Assembly (NCBI GenBank): GCA_014323835.1
Contig: JACONH010000005.1
Location: forward strand, 22,121 to 86,120
DNA from: Alphaproteobacteria bacterium GM202ARS2
GTDB taxonomy: Bacteria > Pseudomonadota > Alphaproteobacteria > GM7ARS4
Length of the DNA: 64,000 nucleotides
Direction: 5' to 3'
Part shown: in pieces, positions 16,430 to 26,469 of the stretch
Position numbering within the stretch: position 1 is the stretch's first letter
Layout of the letters: each line of letters begins with the position of its first letter
Made by a program: the position numbers and the translations under genes
The notes under the pieces: model-generated
Databases searched by the model: none
What the model was told of the DNA's origin: nothing
What the model saw: only the letters and a program-made list of their open reading frames with translations

Positions 16430-19091
16430 CTTGTTCCTCTTTGTCTTGGGTTGATTCATCCGTCATGACCGCGGCGGAAACCAGTTTTTCGCCACTATCG
16501 AGCCGTAGCAGTTGCACCCCTTGCGTCGAGCGACGCGCACGGCGAATGGTGCCGGTCGGCATACGCAAACACATACCCCCTTCGCTCATTAAGATAATAT
16601 CTTCTTCGCCCCGCAGCGTAAACGTTGCCACCACACTAGACGGCTTGTTGGCTGGAAGGGCAATGTTGGTGATTCCTTTACCGCCCCGCCCGGTGAGTCG
16701 ATAGTCGTGACTCGAGGTGCATTTGCCTAGCCCCCTATCAGTCAACGTCAAAATCATGACTTCGCTTTCTGCTAAAGCCGTGCGAGTCTCTTGACTGAGG
16801 GTGGCACCTTCGCCTTCATCGCCACTCTGGCGGAGCCAGGCATAACGGGTCTCATTATCAAAATCACAGTGCGGTAGAAGAGCTAAGGACATGACTCTAT
16901 CGTCTGGTGCCAGCGTGATGCCGCGCACCCCTGAGGAGTCGCGCCCCGAAAAGATACGGACGTTGTCGATGGCAAAACGGATACATTGGCCTCGTCTGGT
17001 GGCAAGAAAGAGGTCGTCTTTTTCGTTGCACATGGCGACACCCACCAGCTCATCGTCACCTTTGAGTTTCATTGCTTTTTTTCCTTTTGCCATGATTTTT
17101 GTGAAGTCCGACAGCTGATTGCGGCGCACCATGCCTTGCGCGGTGGCAAAGACGATGGAGCGTCCCTGCCACTGACTTTCATCTTCAGGCAACGGCAACA
17201 ACGATGTAATGTATTCATTGGCAGCAAGGGGCAGAATGTTCATCATCGACCGCCCCTTCGACTGCGGCGTGCCTTCGGGCAACTCGTGGGCAACCAGAGA
17301 ATAAACCTGTCCCAGTGACGAGAAAAACAGCACAGTCATACGGGTATTGGCATCCCAGACTTTAACAACAGCATCATCGATACCCACTTTCATGCCTGAG
17401 CGTCCTTTGCCGCCGCGTCGCTGCGCGCGATAAGCATTGCGCGGCACACGCTTGATATAACCCTTGTGACTCAGGGTAATCACCAAGTCCTCGCTCTGCA
17501 CCAAATCCTTTTCATCCAACACCTCTTCTTCGGCATCGTTGCCAATATGAGCCAAACGCGGCGTGGCAAAACGCTCCTTGACCGCCATCAGCTCCTTACG
17601 CACCACATCATCGAGGGCACGAGAATCATTGAGAATCGTCAAATGCCCGACTATCTCCTCACAGGTCTGCTCCAAGTCAGAGCTGATTTTATCCCGCTCC
17701 AGCCCGGTCAATCGCTGCAAGCGTAACTCGAGAATGGCTTTGGCTTGCTGGGGCGAGAGACGATAGCCCTTGTCGCTAACAGCCCCTGCTTCTGCCTCGC
17801 CGAGACGGTCGAGGAGCCCCCGCACCGCCGCCGACAAATCCCACGTCTTCTGGCACAGCTGGGTCGCTGCTTCTTGTGCATCTTTGGCTTGGCGAATAAT
17901 GCTAATGACATCATCGAGAGAATCCAACGCCACCCGAAAGCCGAGCAACTCGTGGGCGCGCTTGCGACAACGAGCCAACAAGAAAGCCGTGCGCCGCGCC
18001 ACCACCGAACGGCGAAACGACAAAAACGTCCGTAGACTTTCCGCAAGAGTCAAAATCTGCGGGCGGCCATCCTTCAAAGCGAGCATGTTGATACTGAACG
18101 CTACCTGCAACGGCGTCTTTTGATACAAACGATGGAGCACAATACGAGCATCCGCATCACGCTTCACTTCGATGACAATACGCACCCCCTCTCGGTCGGA
18201 TTCATCACGCAAGTCGGTAATACCAACAATGGCTTTGTTGCGTGCCAGTTCAGCAATACGCTCGATGAGGCGCGCCTTATTGACCTGATAAGGTATCTCT
18301 TTGACGATAATGGCATGGTTTTTGCGCGCCAACGGCTCGATGGTGCATTTGGCACGCAGACGAATCAGCCCTCTGCCCTCCTGATAAGCGGAGAGAATAC
18401 CACTTTTGCCCAGAATAATACCACCGGTGGGAAAATCAGGCCCCTTGATGAAGCCCATCAGCTGCTTCACCGACGCCATCGGCGTATCGATGAGATAACA
18501 GCACGCATCGATGACCTCACCTACGTTGTGCGGCGGAATGTTGGTCGCCATGCCAACGGCAACACCGCCCGCCCCATTAACTAAAAGATGCGGGAACTGC
18601 GCCGGCAAAACCTCAGGCTCCTGATGTGAACCATCATAGTTGTCACGAAAATCGACAGTGTCCTTGTCGATATCCTCGATGAGCGCGCCCGCTGAGCGTG
18701 CCAGCCGTGCCTCCGTATACCGCATCGCCGCGGCGGGGTCGCCATCCATCGAGCCAAAGTTGCCCTGTCCATCAATCAAGGGCAGACGCAAGGAAAAATC
18801 CTGTGCCATGCGCACCATCGACTCGTAAATGGCATCGCCGCCGTGGGGATGATACTTACCCATAACATCACCGACAATACGAGCCGACTTGCGATGCGCC
18901 TTGCTGTGGTCATAGCCCGCCTCCTTCATCGCATAAAGAATACGCCGCTGACCCGGCTTCAAACCATCACGAGAATCAGGCAACGCACGCGCAACAATAA
19001 CGCTCATCGCATAATCGAGATACGAGCGCTCCATCTCCTGTTCTATCGATACAGGCTTCTCGCTTTCCTTATCAAAAGAGTCGTCCGTCAT
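16422..19091 (-). CDS. gyrA: DNA gyrase subunit A
   Basis: GyrA is the strand-breaking subunit of DNA gyrase. The catalytic Tyr is in [10 protein letters not shown] (about Y125), and the C-terminal domain carries the GyrA box QRRGGKG, which separates it from ParC. The length, about 889 residues from the ATG at 19091 ([13 protein letters not shown]), is normal; an in-frame ATG at 19112 adds seven residues. In the quinolone-resistance region the sequence is [10 protein letters not shown], where E. coli has HPHGDSAVYD. The positions equivalent to Ser83 and Asp87 are therefore Asp and Glu. The gene appears to be co-transcribed with coaD. Confidence 0.97.
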   Translation of the reverse strand: MTDDSFDKESEKPVSIEQEMERSYLDYAMSVIVARALPDSRDGLKPGQRRILYAMKEAGYDHSKAHRKSARIVGDVMGKYHPHGGDAIYESMVRMAQDFSLRLPLIDGQGNFGSMDGDPAAAMRYTEARLARSAGALIEDIDKDTVDFRDNYDGSHQEPEVLPAQFPHLLVNGAGGVAVGMATNIPPHNVGEVIDACCYLIDTPMASVKQLMGFIKGPDFPTGGIILGKSGILSAYQEGRGLIRLRAKCTIEPLARKNHAIIVKEIPYQVNKARLIERIAELARNKAIVGITDLRDESDREGVRIVIEVKRDADARIVLHRLYQKTPLQVAFSINMLALKDGRPQILTLAESLRTFLSFRRSVVARRTAFLLARCRKRAHELLGFRVALDSLDDVISIIRQAKDAQEAATQLCQKTWDLSAAVRGLLDRLGEAEAGAVSDKGYRLSPQQAKAILELRLQRLTGLERDKISSDLEQTCEEIVGHLTILNDSRALDDVVRKELMAVKERFATPRLAHIGNDAEEEVLDEKDLVQSEDLVITLSHKGYIKRVPRNAYRAQRRGGKGRSGMKVGIDDAVVKVWDANTRMTVLFFSSLGQVYSLVAHELPEGTPQSKGRSMMNILPLAANEYITSLLPLPEDESQWQGRSIVFATAQGMVRRNQLSDFTKIMAKGKKAMKLKGDDELVGVAMCNEKDDLFLATRRGQCIRFAIDNVRIFSGRDSSGVRGITLAPDDRVMSLALLPHCDFDNETRYAWLRQSGDEGEGATLSQETRTALAESEVMILTLTDRGLGKCTSSHDYRLTGRGGKGITNIALPANKPSSVVATFTLRGEEDIILMSEGGMCLRMPTGTIRRARRSTQGVQLLRLDSGEKLVSAAVMTDESTQDKEEQGD

Positions 19092-19239
19092 AATCACACC
19101 ACGTTGCACCAACCCCCCAACCCCTCACCCCCCACCCCCCTTTTACCCTGTAACCACCACGCGCGCAACACAGGCAGAAATTATGTCCCAGCGACGCTAC
19201 GATGGGCTATAACACAAGAGAACACTAAAAACGCCCCTG

Positions 19240-20295
19240 ATGATGTCCCGCACTGTCGCCCCCGCCAAAACCCTTAACGCCGCTATTCTCGGTGCGACCG
19301 GTTACACCGGCGGCGAGATGATTCGTCTGCTTGCCCGCCATCCCCACGTCCATATCCACAGCCTATCCAGCCACAGCTTTGTCGGCGAATCTGTCCACTC
19401 GGTGTTGCCCAATCTTACGGGTCTCGAGTTGCCAACACTGCAAGCCCACGAGTCAATACAAGGCGAAGACATTGACGTTATCTTTGCCTGCCTACCCCAC
19501 CAACAGAGTCACACGCTTCTTGCCCCACTGGCAGAGCGCCACCGTATCATCGATTTGTCAGCAGACTTTCGTCTGAGTCTGAGTCGCTACCAGCAATGGT
19601 ATCAAACAGAGCACAGTGCCCCTGAGCTTTTGCACGCAGCGGTTTATGGTTTAACCGAGCTGTATCGGGACTCTATCCGCTCGGCATCCCTTATCGCTAA
19701 TCCCGGCTGTTACCCCACCGCGGTGTTACTGCCTCTTCTTCCGTTACTGCAGGGGGGTTTAATCGAGTCCGATGATATCGTTGTGGATGCGAAATCGGCT
19801 TTATCAGGGGCTGGACGCACCTTAAAACCCCATCTTTTGTTCTGTGAAGCCCAACAGGATATCACCGCTTACGGCATCGACGGACACCGCCATAGTGCCG
19901 AGATTGACGAACAGATTTGCCGTCACGACCCACAAGCACCAGAGGTTCTGTTTACGCCGCACCTTGTGCCGATGAATCGGGGGATTCTGGCGACCCTCTA
20001 CGTCAAGACACAAGCCTCGCCGCAAGAGGTTGTCTCGCACCTTAAGGCTACGTTTGCGGATGATGCCTTTGTGCATGTGACCGACGAGCACAGGATGCCG
20101 CACACCAGTTGGGTTGCCCACAGCAATCATGCTCTTATTGGTGTAAGCCCGCGTATCGTCAACAACAGACTGGTGCTTGTTTGCGTCATCGATAATCTGG
20201 TAAAAGGGGCTGTCGGGCAAGCCATTCAAAATATGAATGTGATGGTTGGATTCGATGAAACGTGCGGGTTGGACTCAATTGCACCGCGTTTATGA
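19240..20295 (+). CDS. argC: N-acetyl-gamma-glutamyl-phosphate reductase
   Basis: ArgC reduces N-acetylglutamyl phosphate to the semialdehyde in arginine synthesis, using NADPH. The Rossmann motif is GATGYTGGEM (about 18-27), and the catalytic Cys lies in SLIANPGCYPTAV. HLVPMNRGI is the conserved C-terminal His motif. The length, 351 residues, fits the type 1 enzyme. ATGs at 19240 and 19243 are adjacent. It starts a plus-strand unit with the carbonic anhydrase-like gene, a small lipoprotein and hom, which follow at 0-4 bp spacing. argH of the same pathway is at 38-40 kb. Confidence 0.96.
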   Translation: MMSRTVAPAKTLNAAILGATGYTGGEMIRLLARHPHVHIHSLSSHSFVGESVHSVLPNLTGLELPTLQAHESIQGEDIDVIFACLPHQQSHTLLAPLAERHRIIDLSADFRLSLSRYQQWYQTEHSAPELLHAAVYGLTELYRDSIRSASLIANPGCYPTAVLLPLLPLLQGGLIESDDIVVDAKSALSGAGRTLKPHLLFCEAQQDITAYGIDGHRHSAEIDEQICRHDPQAPEVLFTPHLVPMNRGILATLYVKTQASPQEVVSHLKATFADDAFVHVTDEHRMPHTSWVAHSNHALIGVSPRIVNNRLVLVCVIDNLVKGAVGQAIQNMNVMVGFDETCGLDSIAPRL

Positions 20296-20296
20296 T

Positions 20297-20806
20297 ATGA
20301 CTCTTCTTCCTTACAAGACAACGCACCCTCGCCTTGCCGACGATGTCTTCGTCGCCAAAGGAGCAACCGTTATTGGCGATGTGACCATGGCGAGCGGTAG
20401 TAGTATCTGGTTTAACTGCACGGTGCGCGGCGATATGCAGCCTATCCGTATTGGACGTGACTCCAACATTCAAGATAACACGGTGATTCATATTGCTTCG
20501 CAGGGGTTAGGCACTGTCATCGGGGACAGGGTGACTGTCGGTCATAGTGCTATTATTCATGCCTGTCAGTTGCAGGACGAGTCTTTTGTTGGCATGGGTG
20601 CGATTATTCTCGATGGCTGTGTCGTTGAGAGCGGTGCTTTTATTGCGGCGGGGGCGTTGTTGCCGCCGCACACCCGCGCTGAGGCGGGCATGCTCTGGGC
20701 GGGCAACCCCGCACGCGCCTTGCGCGCCCTCAACGACACAGAAAAAAAACTCATAAAAGAAACACCCCGTATATATAAGTCCCTCGCCCGGGATTATCGG
20801 TCATGA
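20297..20806 (+). CDS. Gamma-carbonic anhydrase-like hexapeptide-repeat protein
   Basis: The 169-residue product is a left-handed beta-helix protein with hexapeptide repeats such as VIGDVT, IGRDSN, VIGDRV and VESGAF. The three zinc-ligand histidines of gamma carbonic anhydrases are present at NTVIHIAS, VGHSAIIHAC and the preceding H of the pair. Relatives (YrdA, PaaY) bind zinc, but few have proven activity. The ATG at 20297 lies one base after the argC stop, which favours it over the upstream ATG at 20246 inside argC. The stop overlaps the next small gene by 4 bp. Confidence 0.88.
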   Translation: MTLLPYKTTHPRLADDVFVAKGATVIGDVTMASGSSIWFNCTVRGDMQPIRIGRDSNIQDNTVIHIASQGLGTVIGDRVTVGHSAIIHACQLQDESFVGMGAIILDGCVVESGAFIAAGALLPPHTRAEAGMLWAGNPARALRALNDTEKKLIKETPRIYKSLARDYRS

Positions 20807-20958
20807 CAAAAGCCCCCTTAAAACTTGTGAACCTTTTTGCCCTTATGATTGTGGTTGCGTCCTGTCAGAGCGGTCGCCCCAGTTTGAGCGATGTGCCGCC
20901 GCCGCCCTCTTCTACCTTACGAGAAGAGCTGATAAAAAGCTTGCAGGAAGAAGAATGA
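20803..20958 (+). CDS. Small predicted lipoprotein (51 aa)
   Basis: This short frame lies exactly between the carbonic anhydrase-like gene and hom, overlapping each by 4 bp, which argues that it is translated. The product starts with Lys residues, has a hydrophobic segment (LVNLFALMIVVA) and a lipobox ASC at about residues 20-22. A Pro-rich stretch (DVPPPPSSTLREE) follows. It is therefore predicted to be a lipid-anchored envelope protein. I know no family for it. Confidence 0.6.
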   Translation: MTKAPLKLVNLFALMIVVASCQSGRPSLSDVPPPPSSTLREELIKSLQEEE

Positions 20959-22247
20959 CTGCGCCCCTTCGTGTTGCCATAGCCGGTTTAGGCACTGTGG
21001 GCGGGCATGTGTGTGCCTTGCTGGAAAAAAACCGCACCCTCCTAGAACAAAGAGCCGAACGCCCGGTGCAGCTGGTCGGCATCTGTGCCCGCAACAAAAA
21101 GAAAGCCCGCCCCTTTACCCGCACCACTATCCCGTGGTTTTCTGATCCCTGTGCGATGATTGACGAGACCAACTGCGATGTCGCGGTTGAACTCATCGGC
21201 GGCGAGGACGGTATCGCCCGCACCTTCGTCGAGCACGCCCTCAACAAAAAATGTTCGGTGGTAACCGCCAACAAGGCTCTGTTGGCGAAGCATGGCAAAC
21301 ACCTGTTCCCGTTGGCAGAGAAACAGGGCTGTGCCTTGGCTTTCGAAGCAGCGGTCGGCGGCGGCATACCCATCATCAAAAGCCTGAGGGAAAGCCTCAG
21401 CGGCAATCATATTTATCGTATCACCGCCATTCTCAACGGCACCTGTAATTATATTTTGTCGCAAATGCGCGCGCAAAGACGCTCCTTCCAAGATGTCCTC
21501 GAAGAAGCCCAACGTCTCGGCTATGCCGAAGCTGACCCATCCGTCGATATCGATGGCTTCGATGCCGCCCACAAGCTTGCTCTGCTGGCAGCTTTGGCGT
21601 GGGGCACCCTCGATATCGATTCCCTCACCATCGACGGCATCCGCACCATTACCGCCGAGGATATGGCTTTGAGCGAAAAAATGGGCTATCGCCTCAAACA
21701 CATCGCCCAAGCCTACCCCGCCAAAACAACCATTCACCAGTCGGTGCAGACCTGTCTTGTCCGCCAAGACCATGCGCTTGCCCACGTCGATGGAGTCTTT
21801 AATGCGGTCACATTCCTCAGCGACTTTTGTGGCGAACTGACCCTCATCGGCTTAGGAGCAGGCGGCGATGCCACCGCCTCAGCGGTGGTGAGCGACATTC
21901 TCGATTTAGCACGGGGGTCTCACGAGCATCCTTCTCGAGTGGTTCTTACCGCGACACCCACATTCCCTCAGGCGCGTATCCCTACCACTGAGACGATGCC
22001 CTACTATGTGCGTCTGCACGTAGACGACCGCCCTGGTGTTCTTGCCGAGATAGCGACAACCCTTGCACACGAGCATATTTCCATTGAAACGGCATGGCAG
22101 CAAGCGACCGAACAGAATGACGTGGCAACGCTGGTGATTATCACGCACCCGAGTCCATCGCCGTCCATGCACAAGGCTTTTGCTGCTGTCGGCACGCTGA
22201 AACCCGTGCGCCAAGCACCCTGCTTGCTCCCCATTATTAACGCTTGA
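20955..22247 (+). CDS. hom: Homoserine dehydrogenase
   Basis: This enzyme reduces aspartate semialdehyde to homoserine for threonine and methionine synthesis. The 430-residue product has an N-terminal Rossmann fold (VAIAGLGTVGGHV), the substrate domain with AFEAAVGGGIPII, LNGTCNYIL and YAEADPSVDIDGFDAAHKLALLA, and a C-terminal ACT domain (YYVRLHVDDRPGVLAEIA), which usually mediates feedback inhibition by threonine. Length and order are canonical. It ends the argC unit and converges with the phosphofructokinase gene, 15 bp away. Confidence 0.96.
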   Translation: MTAPLRVAIAGLGTVGGHVCALLEKNRTLLEQRAERPVQLVGICARNKKKARPFTRTTIPWFSDPCAMIDETNCDVAVELIGGEDGIARTFVEHALNKKCSVVTANKALLAKHGKHLFPLAEKQGCALAFEAAVGGGIPIIKSLRESLSGNHIYRITAILNGTCNYILSQMRAQRRSFQDVLEEAQRLGYAEADPSVDIDGFDAAHKLALLAALAWGTLDIDSLTIDGIRTITAEDMALSEKMGYRLKHIAQAYPAKTTIHQSVQTCLVRQDHALAHVDGVFNAVTFLSDFCGELTLIGLGAGGDATASAVVSDILDLARGSHEHPSRVVLTATPTFPQARIPTTETMPYYVRLHVDDRPGVLAEIATTLAHEHISIETAWQQATEQNDVATLVIITHPSPSPSMHKAFAAVGTLKPVRQAPCLLPIINA

Positions 22248-22262
22248 TAGCCACCGTCTACT

Positions 22263-23426
22263 TTACGTGGGGTATAAGGGGGGCTGCATATCGCCACCGA
22301 TAAGAGCCCTCGCCCAAGCGATAAACGTGTCACTGGGCATCAACGCCCCCGCCTTAATGTCGGATTCGCCCATTGTGCGCGTTTGACCGCCAACCTGAGC
22401 CAGTTCCTCGAGGGCGTACACAGACCCGCTCTTTATGGCAACAGAGCCTTGTTTGTGCTCGAAGGCTTGCTGAATGGCGTATGCACCCACATCCCGAGCC
22501 TCTTTTGCGTCAAGAGGGGCAACACACAACGGGAAAGACCGCTGCATATAGCCGAGCGTATCGGCACGCACCCGTTGTATCGACAAAGACGCTTTGATGG
22601 TGCGCGCCATATAATCCCCCAGCGCACCGCTGCCTGACAACTGCACGTTGCCGTGTTTGTCGTGCTCGATGGTGTCCCCCGCCAGAGCTTCAGCCATAGG
22701 TGTGCCTTTGTTATCAGTGATTCCTTCGGCACAGGCTATCAAGCATCGACCATAGTGTTGGTAGCACCCCTCGACACGAGCAAGAAACCTATCCTTATGG
22801 AAGGGCTCTTCTGGCAAGCAAACGATATGGGGGCCGTCCTGATTATCGAAACGTCCGCATGCTGCCGCTGCGGTCAAAAAACCAGCATGGCGTCCCATAA
22901 CCACAGCCACATGCACACCGGGTAAGGCACGCTGATCCATATCAAGCCCTCGAAACGTATAGGCAACAAAGCGGGCAGCAGACGGATAGCCCGGCGTATG
23001 GTCGGAGCCCACCAAATCGTTGTCGATGGTCTTAGGGACATGAAAGCATCGCAAGGCGTGTCCTTCTGCCTCGGCATAGTCGGCAAGCAACGCCACCGTG
23101 TGCGCGCTATCATTACCGCCAATATAAAAAATGCCATCGATGCCGTGTTTTTTGCAGACGGCGGCGATACGCTGGCAGTAGGCTTCGTCGGGCTTATCTC
23201 GAGTGGAGCCCAGAAAGGCACCGACCTGTGTGCCGATGGCACCCTGTCGCTCCCCAGACAGACGAGTCATATCATAGAATTGCTCGTCAACAATGCCTCG
23301 TATGCCGTGGCGCGCCCCCCATATAGCTTTGATGCCTTGTTTCTGTGCCGTCTCGACAAGACCCACCAGCGTTTGATTGATAACCGCCGTGGGCCCGCCA
23401 CCTTGACTGATAAGAATTTTGTTCAT
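22263..23426 (-). CDS. 6-phosphofructokinase, probably pyrophosphate-dependent
   Basis: The 387-residue product is a PfkA-family enzyme that phosphorylates fructose 6-phosphate. The N-terminal QGGGPTAVIN and the substrate loop VPKTIDNDL are clear. ATP-dependent enzymes have GGDGS and GTIDND; here the sequences are IGGNDSAHT and PKTIDND. The Lys in place of the Gly is the hallmark of pyrophosphate-dependent enzymes, where it fills the nucleotide alpha-phosphate space. The reaction would be reversible, serving both glycolysis and gluconeogenesis. The exact donor should be treated as an inference. It is divergent from pmbA with about 93 bp between the starts. Confidence 0.9.
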   Translation of the reverse strand: MNKILISQGGGPTAVINQTLVGLVETAQKQGIKAIWGARHGIRGIVDEQFYDMTRLSGERQGAIGTQVGAFLGSTRDKPDEAYCQRIAAVCKKHGIDGIFYIGGNDSAHTVALLADYAEAEGHALRCFHVPKTIDNDLVGSDHTPGYPSAARFVAYTFRGLDMDQRALPGVHVAVVMGRHAGFLTAAAACGRFDNQDGPHIVCLPEEPFHKDRFLARVEGCYQHYGRCLIACAEGITDNKGTPMAEALAGDTIEHDKHGNVQLSGSGALGDYMARTIKASLSIQRVRADTLGYMQRSFPLCVAPLDAKEARDVGAYAIQQAFEHKQGSVAIKSGSVYALEELAQVGGQTRTMGESDIKAGALMPSDTFIAWARALIGGDMQPPLYPT

Positions 23427-23519
23427 AAAAAGTCGTCCCCTATGAGCGTTCTTATGCTACTTTGATGTGCCCCCTTTTTTACTTTATTTGTCCCTGCTCT
23501 TGCAACTGGAGACAGCCTC

Positions 23520-24863
23520 GTGGAGACACCCTTGCACCCTTCCCTAGACCAGATGACGGCGTGGCTTGCCCTCGCCCGAGAGCTCGGTGCCGATGAAGCC
23601 GATATCATGGCCGTCACCACACGGCAACAAAGTGCCACCTGTCGTCTCGGCGCGCTAGAAAGTGCCGAACATGCCGAGACCCTTGCGTTGGGCTTGCGGG
23701 TCTTTAAGGACAGCAAGCAAGCCCTCATCTCTTTTTCCACCAACGAAATAACCCGCCAAAGCCTTGCGGACGCCCTTGGGCGCGCCGCGGCCATGCCTCG
23801 AGATGCCACCAATCGTCTGCCTTCTGCTGAAGCCGTGCTCAGCGGCGAGGCACCGTCTCTTGATATCTGCGACAACACACCCCCATCGACACAGCAGCTG
23901 GTTACGCGGGCCCAAACGCTCGAACAAGCAGCCCTTGACGTCAAAGGTATCACCAATTCGGAAGGTGCCATCGCCCATTGGACCCATGACTCGATAACGC
24001 TCATGGCATCGAATGGCTTGCGGCAACACTACGAGACGAGCCAGCATGGCTTTATGCTCTCGGTTTTGGCCGGCGAGGGCACCGCCATGCAACGGGATTA
24101 CGACTATCAAAGTGCCGTTTATGCCAGCGACTTGGACGATTTAACCGTCATCGGCAGACAAACAGCCGAGCGCGCGCTCAAGCGTCTTCATCCTCGCAAG
24201 CTTGCCAGTGCCAAGATGCCGGTCGTCTACCATCCTCGCGTGGCACAGAGCTTACTGAAGCACCTTGCATCCGCCCTGTATGGCGATGCTCTTGCCCGCG
24301 GCACATCCTTTTTGCGTGAGAGTCTCGGCAAAAAAATCATGCCCGCTACCCTCACCATTATCGATGACCCGTTGCAAAAACGGGGACTTAACTCGAGGCC
24401 CTGTGATGCCGAAGGGCTTGCCAGTCAAACCCGCACCATCGTCGCCGAGGGCGTGTTACGCTCTTTTCTTCTCGACCATCGCAGTAGTCTGCTGTTGAAT
24501 AGGACGAGCACCGCCCACGCCTACCGCAAAGCCGACAGTCTACCCACAGCGAAGGAAAGCAACCTCACCCTACAGGCGGGTTCGTCCAGCCCATCCGACC
24601 TGATAGGTGCCATCAAACGCGGCTTTTACGTAACCGAGCTGCTCGGGCTCAGCTTGAATATCAACAATGGCGACTACAGCAGAGGTGCTTCGGGGTTTCT
24701 CATCGACAACGGCACCCTGCAAGAGCCCCTTGCCGAGATGACCATCGCCGGCAATCTCAAGGACATGTTCCAAGCCCTAACGCCCGCCAACAATCTGCAG
24801 CTGCGCTATGGTATCGATGCCCCCACGTGTGTCGTAGACTCCATGACCGTGGGCGGAAAATGA
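23520..24863 (+). CDS. pmbA: Metalloprotease TldE/PmbA family
   Basis: The 447-residue product matches TldE/PmbA, the partner subunit of the TldD protease, which degrades unfolded peptides and matures some ribosomal peptides. Family landmarks are ARELGADEADIMA near the start, LGLRVFKDSKQALIS, HPRVAQSLLKHLASAL, DDPLQKRGLNSRPCDAEG and a C-terminal Gly-rich region ending in VGG. The start is a GTG at 23520 that directly opens the recognisable sequence. TldD itself is not in the window. The stop overlaps kdsB by 4 bp. Confidence 0.92.
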   Translation: METPLHPSLDQMTAWLALARELGADEADIMAVTTRQQSATCRLGALESAEHAETLALGLRVFKDSKQALISFSTNEITRQSLADALGRAAAMPRDATNRLPSAEAVLSGEAPSLDICDNTPPSTQQLVTRAQTLEQAALDVKGITNSEGAIAHWTHDSITLMASNGLRQHYETSQHGFMLSVLAGEGTAMQRDYDYQSAVYASDLDDLTVIGRQTAERALKRLHPRKLASAKMPVVYHPRVAQSLLKHLASALYGDALARGTSFLRESLGKKIMPATLTIIDDPLQKRGLNSRPCDAEGLASQTRTIVAEGVLRSFLLDHRSSLLLNRTSTAHAYRKADSLPTAKESNLTLQAGSSSPSDLIGAIKRGFYVTELLGLSLNINNGDYSRGASGFLIDNGTLQEPLAEMTIAGNLKDMFQALTPANNLQLRYGIDAPTCVVDSMTVGGK

Positions 24864-25600
24864 CCCCTGAGACGCTCATCGTTATTCCCGCCCGCCTGCA
24901 GTCGAGTCGGCTGAACCATAAAATCCTGCAAAATATTGACGGCGAGCCGTTGCTCGTCCACACCTTGCGGCATGCCCAGCAAGCCAAGCTTGCCCCCATC
25001 GTTGTCGCCTGTGATGATGAACGCACCATGGCCGTGTGTCGCAAACTCGGTATCGACAGCGTCATGACCGAGTCGACTCTCGCCAGCGGAAGTGATCGCA
25101 TCGCCGCAGCCTTACAAGCCTATGACCCCGATAGACACGCCCAATATATCATCAACATTCAAGCCGACCTCCCTGATATTTCTGCCCGTGCCATCCATGC
25201 TCTTTATCAGTTACTTGTGGCGGATAACCCCCAAGAAGAAAGGATAACCACACTGGTATCGCCCCTCGATGAACGAGACACCCACAATCCCCACGTGGTT
25301 AAAGCCGCTATCAGCTGGTATCAGCACAATCAGGGGCGAGCCTTGTATTTTAGCCGCAACGCCATACCCGCAAGCAACGGCGCGTTGTATCATCATATCG
25401 GTGTCTACGGCTATACCCGCTCAGCCTTAGAGACGTTTTGTGCCCTTCCGCCTTCTCCTCTCGAGCAACACGAGCGTCTCGAGCAGTTACGTGCCCTCGA
25501 AGCCGGGCTACCCATTTATGCCGAACAGATACCCGTCCCCCCTGCCAGCATCGATACGCAAGACGACCTTGACCGCTTTCGAGAGCACAAGAACCGATGA
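24860..25600 (+). CDS. kdsB: 3-deoxy-manno-octulosonate cytidylyltransferase
   Basis: KdsB activates KDO with CTP, making CMP-KDO for the lipopolysaccharide core, so the organism is expected to have an LPS outer membrane. The N-terminal nucleotide-binding signature is IVIPARLQSSRL, then VVVACDDERT, IINIQADLP and ALYFSRNAIP; the family motif with QGDEP appears here as QADLP, a notable variation. The ATG at 24860 overlaps the pmbA stop (ATGA). The next gene, pheA, overlaps by another 4 bp. Confidence 0.93.
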   Translation: MTPETLIVIPARLQSSRLNHKILQNIDGEPLLVHTLRHAQQAKLAPIVVACDDERTMAVCRKLGIDSVMTESTLASGSDRIAAALQAYDPDRHAQYIINIQADLPDISARAIHALYQLLVADNPQEERITTLVSPLDERDTHNPHVVKAAISWYQHNQGRALYFSRNAIPASNGALYHHIGVYGYTRSALETFCALPPSPLEQHERLEQLRALEAGLPIYAEQIPVPPASIDTQDDLDRFREHKNR

Positions 25601-26451
25601 CCTCCTCCGCTTACCAGACAGTTGCTTTTCAAGGTAGCCATGGGGCTTATTCACATTTGGCGTGCCTCAGCACCTTCCCCGACCTCAAGCCGTTGGCGTG
25701 CACCTATTTCCACGATGTTTTTACCAAAGCCGAACAGGATTCTTCTGTGGTGGGCTTTTTACCTGTCGAGAATTCCATCGCTGGTCGGGTTGCCGAAATT
25801 CACCAGCTTCTCGCCCACACCCGGCTGCATATTATCCGTGAGCACTATCAGCCCATCGTGCATTGTTTACTGGCATGCCCGAACAGCAGCTTGTCGGACA
25901 TAACCACCATCAAGAGTCATGCCCAAGCCTTACTGCAGTGCCAGACTATCATTGTCCGTCACCACTGGAAGCAAGTTGTCGTCTCGGATACGGCAAGTGC
26001 CGCTGCTCATTTGGCTCGTAACCCGCAGAGTCATGTGGCGGTGATAGCCTCTCGTTTAGCCGCTGAGCTTTATGGCCTGAAGGTTTTGCGTCCGTCCATT
26101 GCCGACACAGGCCATAACACAACTCGTTTTATCGCCGTCCATCAACAAGAGTCTGTGCCTGCGCCGACGATTCCTGCCATAACCAGCCTTGTCTGTCGAA
26201 CAAAAAATGAGCCTTCTGCCTTGTATCGTGTGCTCGGTTTTTTTGCCGAGCACCAGCTCAACCTCACCCGTTTAGAAGGGCTTATCGATGATCATCGTTT
26301 TCAGCAAGCCCAGTTTTATCTCGATATCGAGGGGCATAGGCTTCTTCCGCCCCTCAAGGATGTGCTGAAGACCCTACAGGAGTCGTGTCAAAGCCTGCGG
26401 GTGCTCGGCTGTTATCCTGCCGATTCCTTTCGCACGGGTGCTACCTCATAA
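25597..26451 (+). CDS. pheA: Prephenate dehydratase
   Basis: The enzyme converts prephenate to phenylpyruvate in phenylalanine synthesis. It is the monofunctional type: the catalytic domain starts at VAFQGSHGAYSHLA, has FLPVENSIAGRV, and ends in NTTRFIAV, which contains the TRF motif with the catalytic Thr. A C-terminal ACT domain follows. In most homologues the regulatory Phe-binding stretch reads NLTKLESRP; here it is NLTRLEGLI, so the ESRP motif is lost and feedback control may differ. No chorismate mutase domain is present. It is coupled to kdsB by a 4-bp overlap. Confidence 0.95.
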   Translation: MTSSAYQTVAFQGSHGAYSHLACLSTFPDLKPLACTYFHDVFTKAEQDSSVVGFLPVENSIAGRVAEIHQLLAHTRLHIIREHYQPIVHCLLACPNSSLSDITTIKSHAQALLQCQTIIVRHHWKQVVVSDTASAAAHLARNPQSHVAVIASRLAAELYGLKVLRPSIADTGHNTTRFIAVHQQESVPAPTIPAITSLVCRTKNEPSALYRVLGFFAEHQLNLTRLEGLIDDHRFQQAQFYLDIEGHRLLPPLKDVLKTLQESCQSLRVLGCYPADSFRTGATS

Positions 26452-26469
26452 CACTATTTTCTGTTCCTC

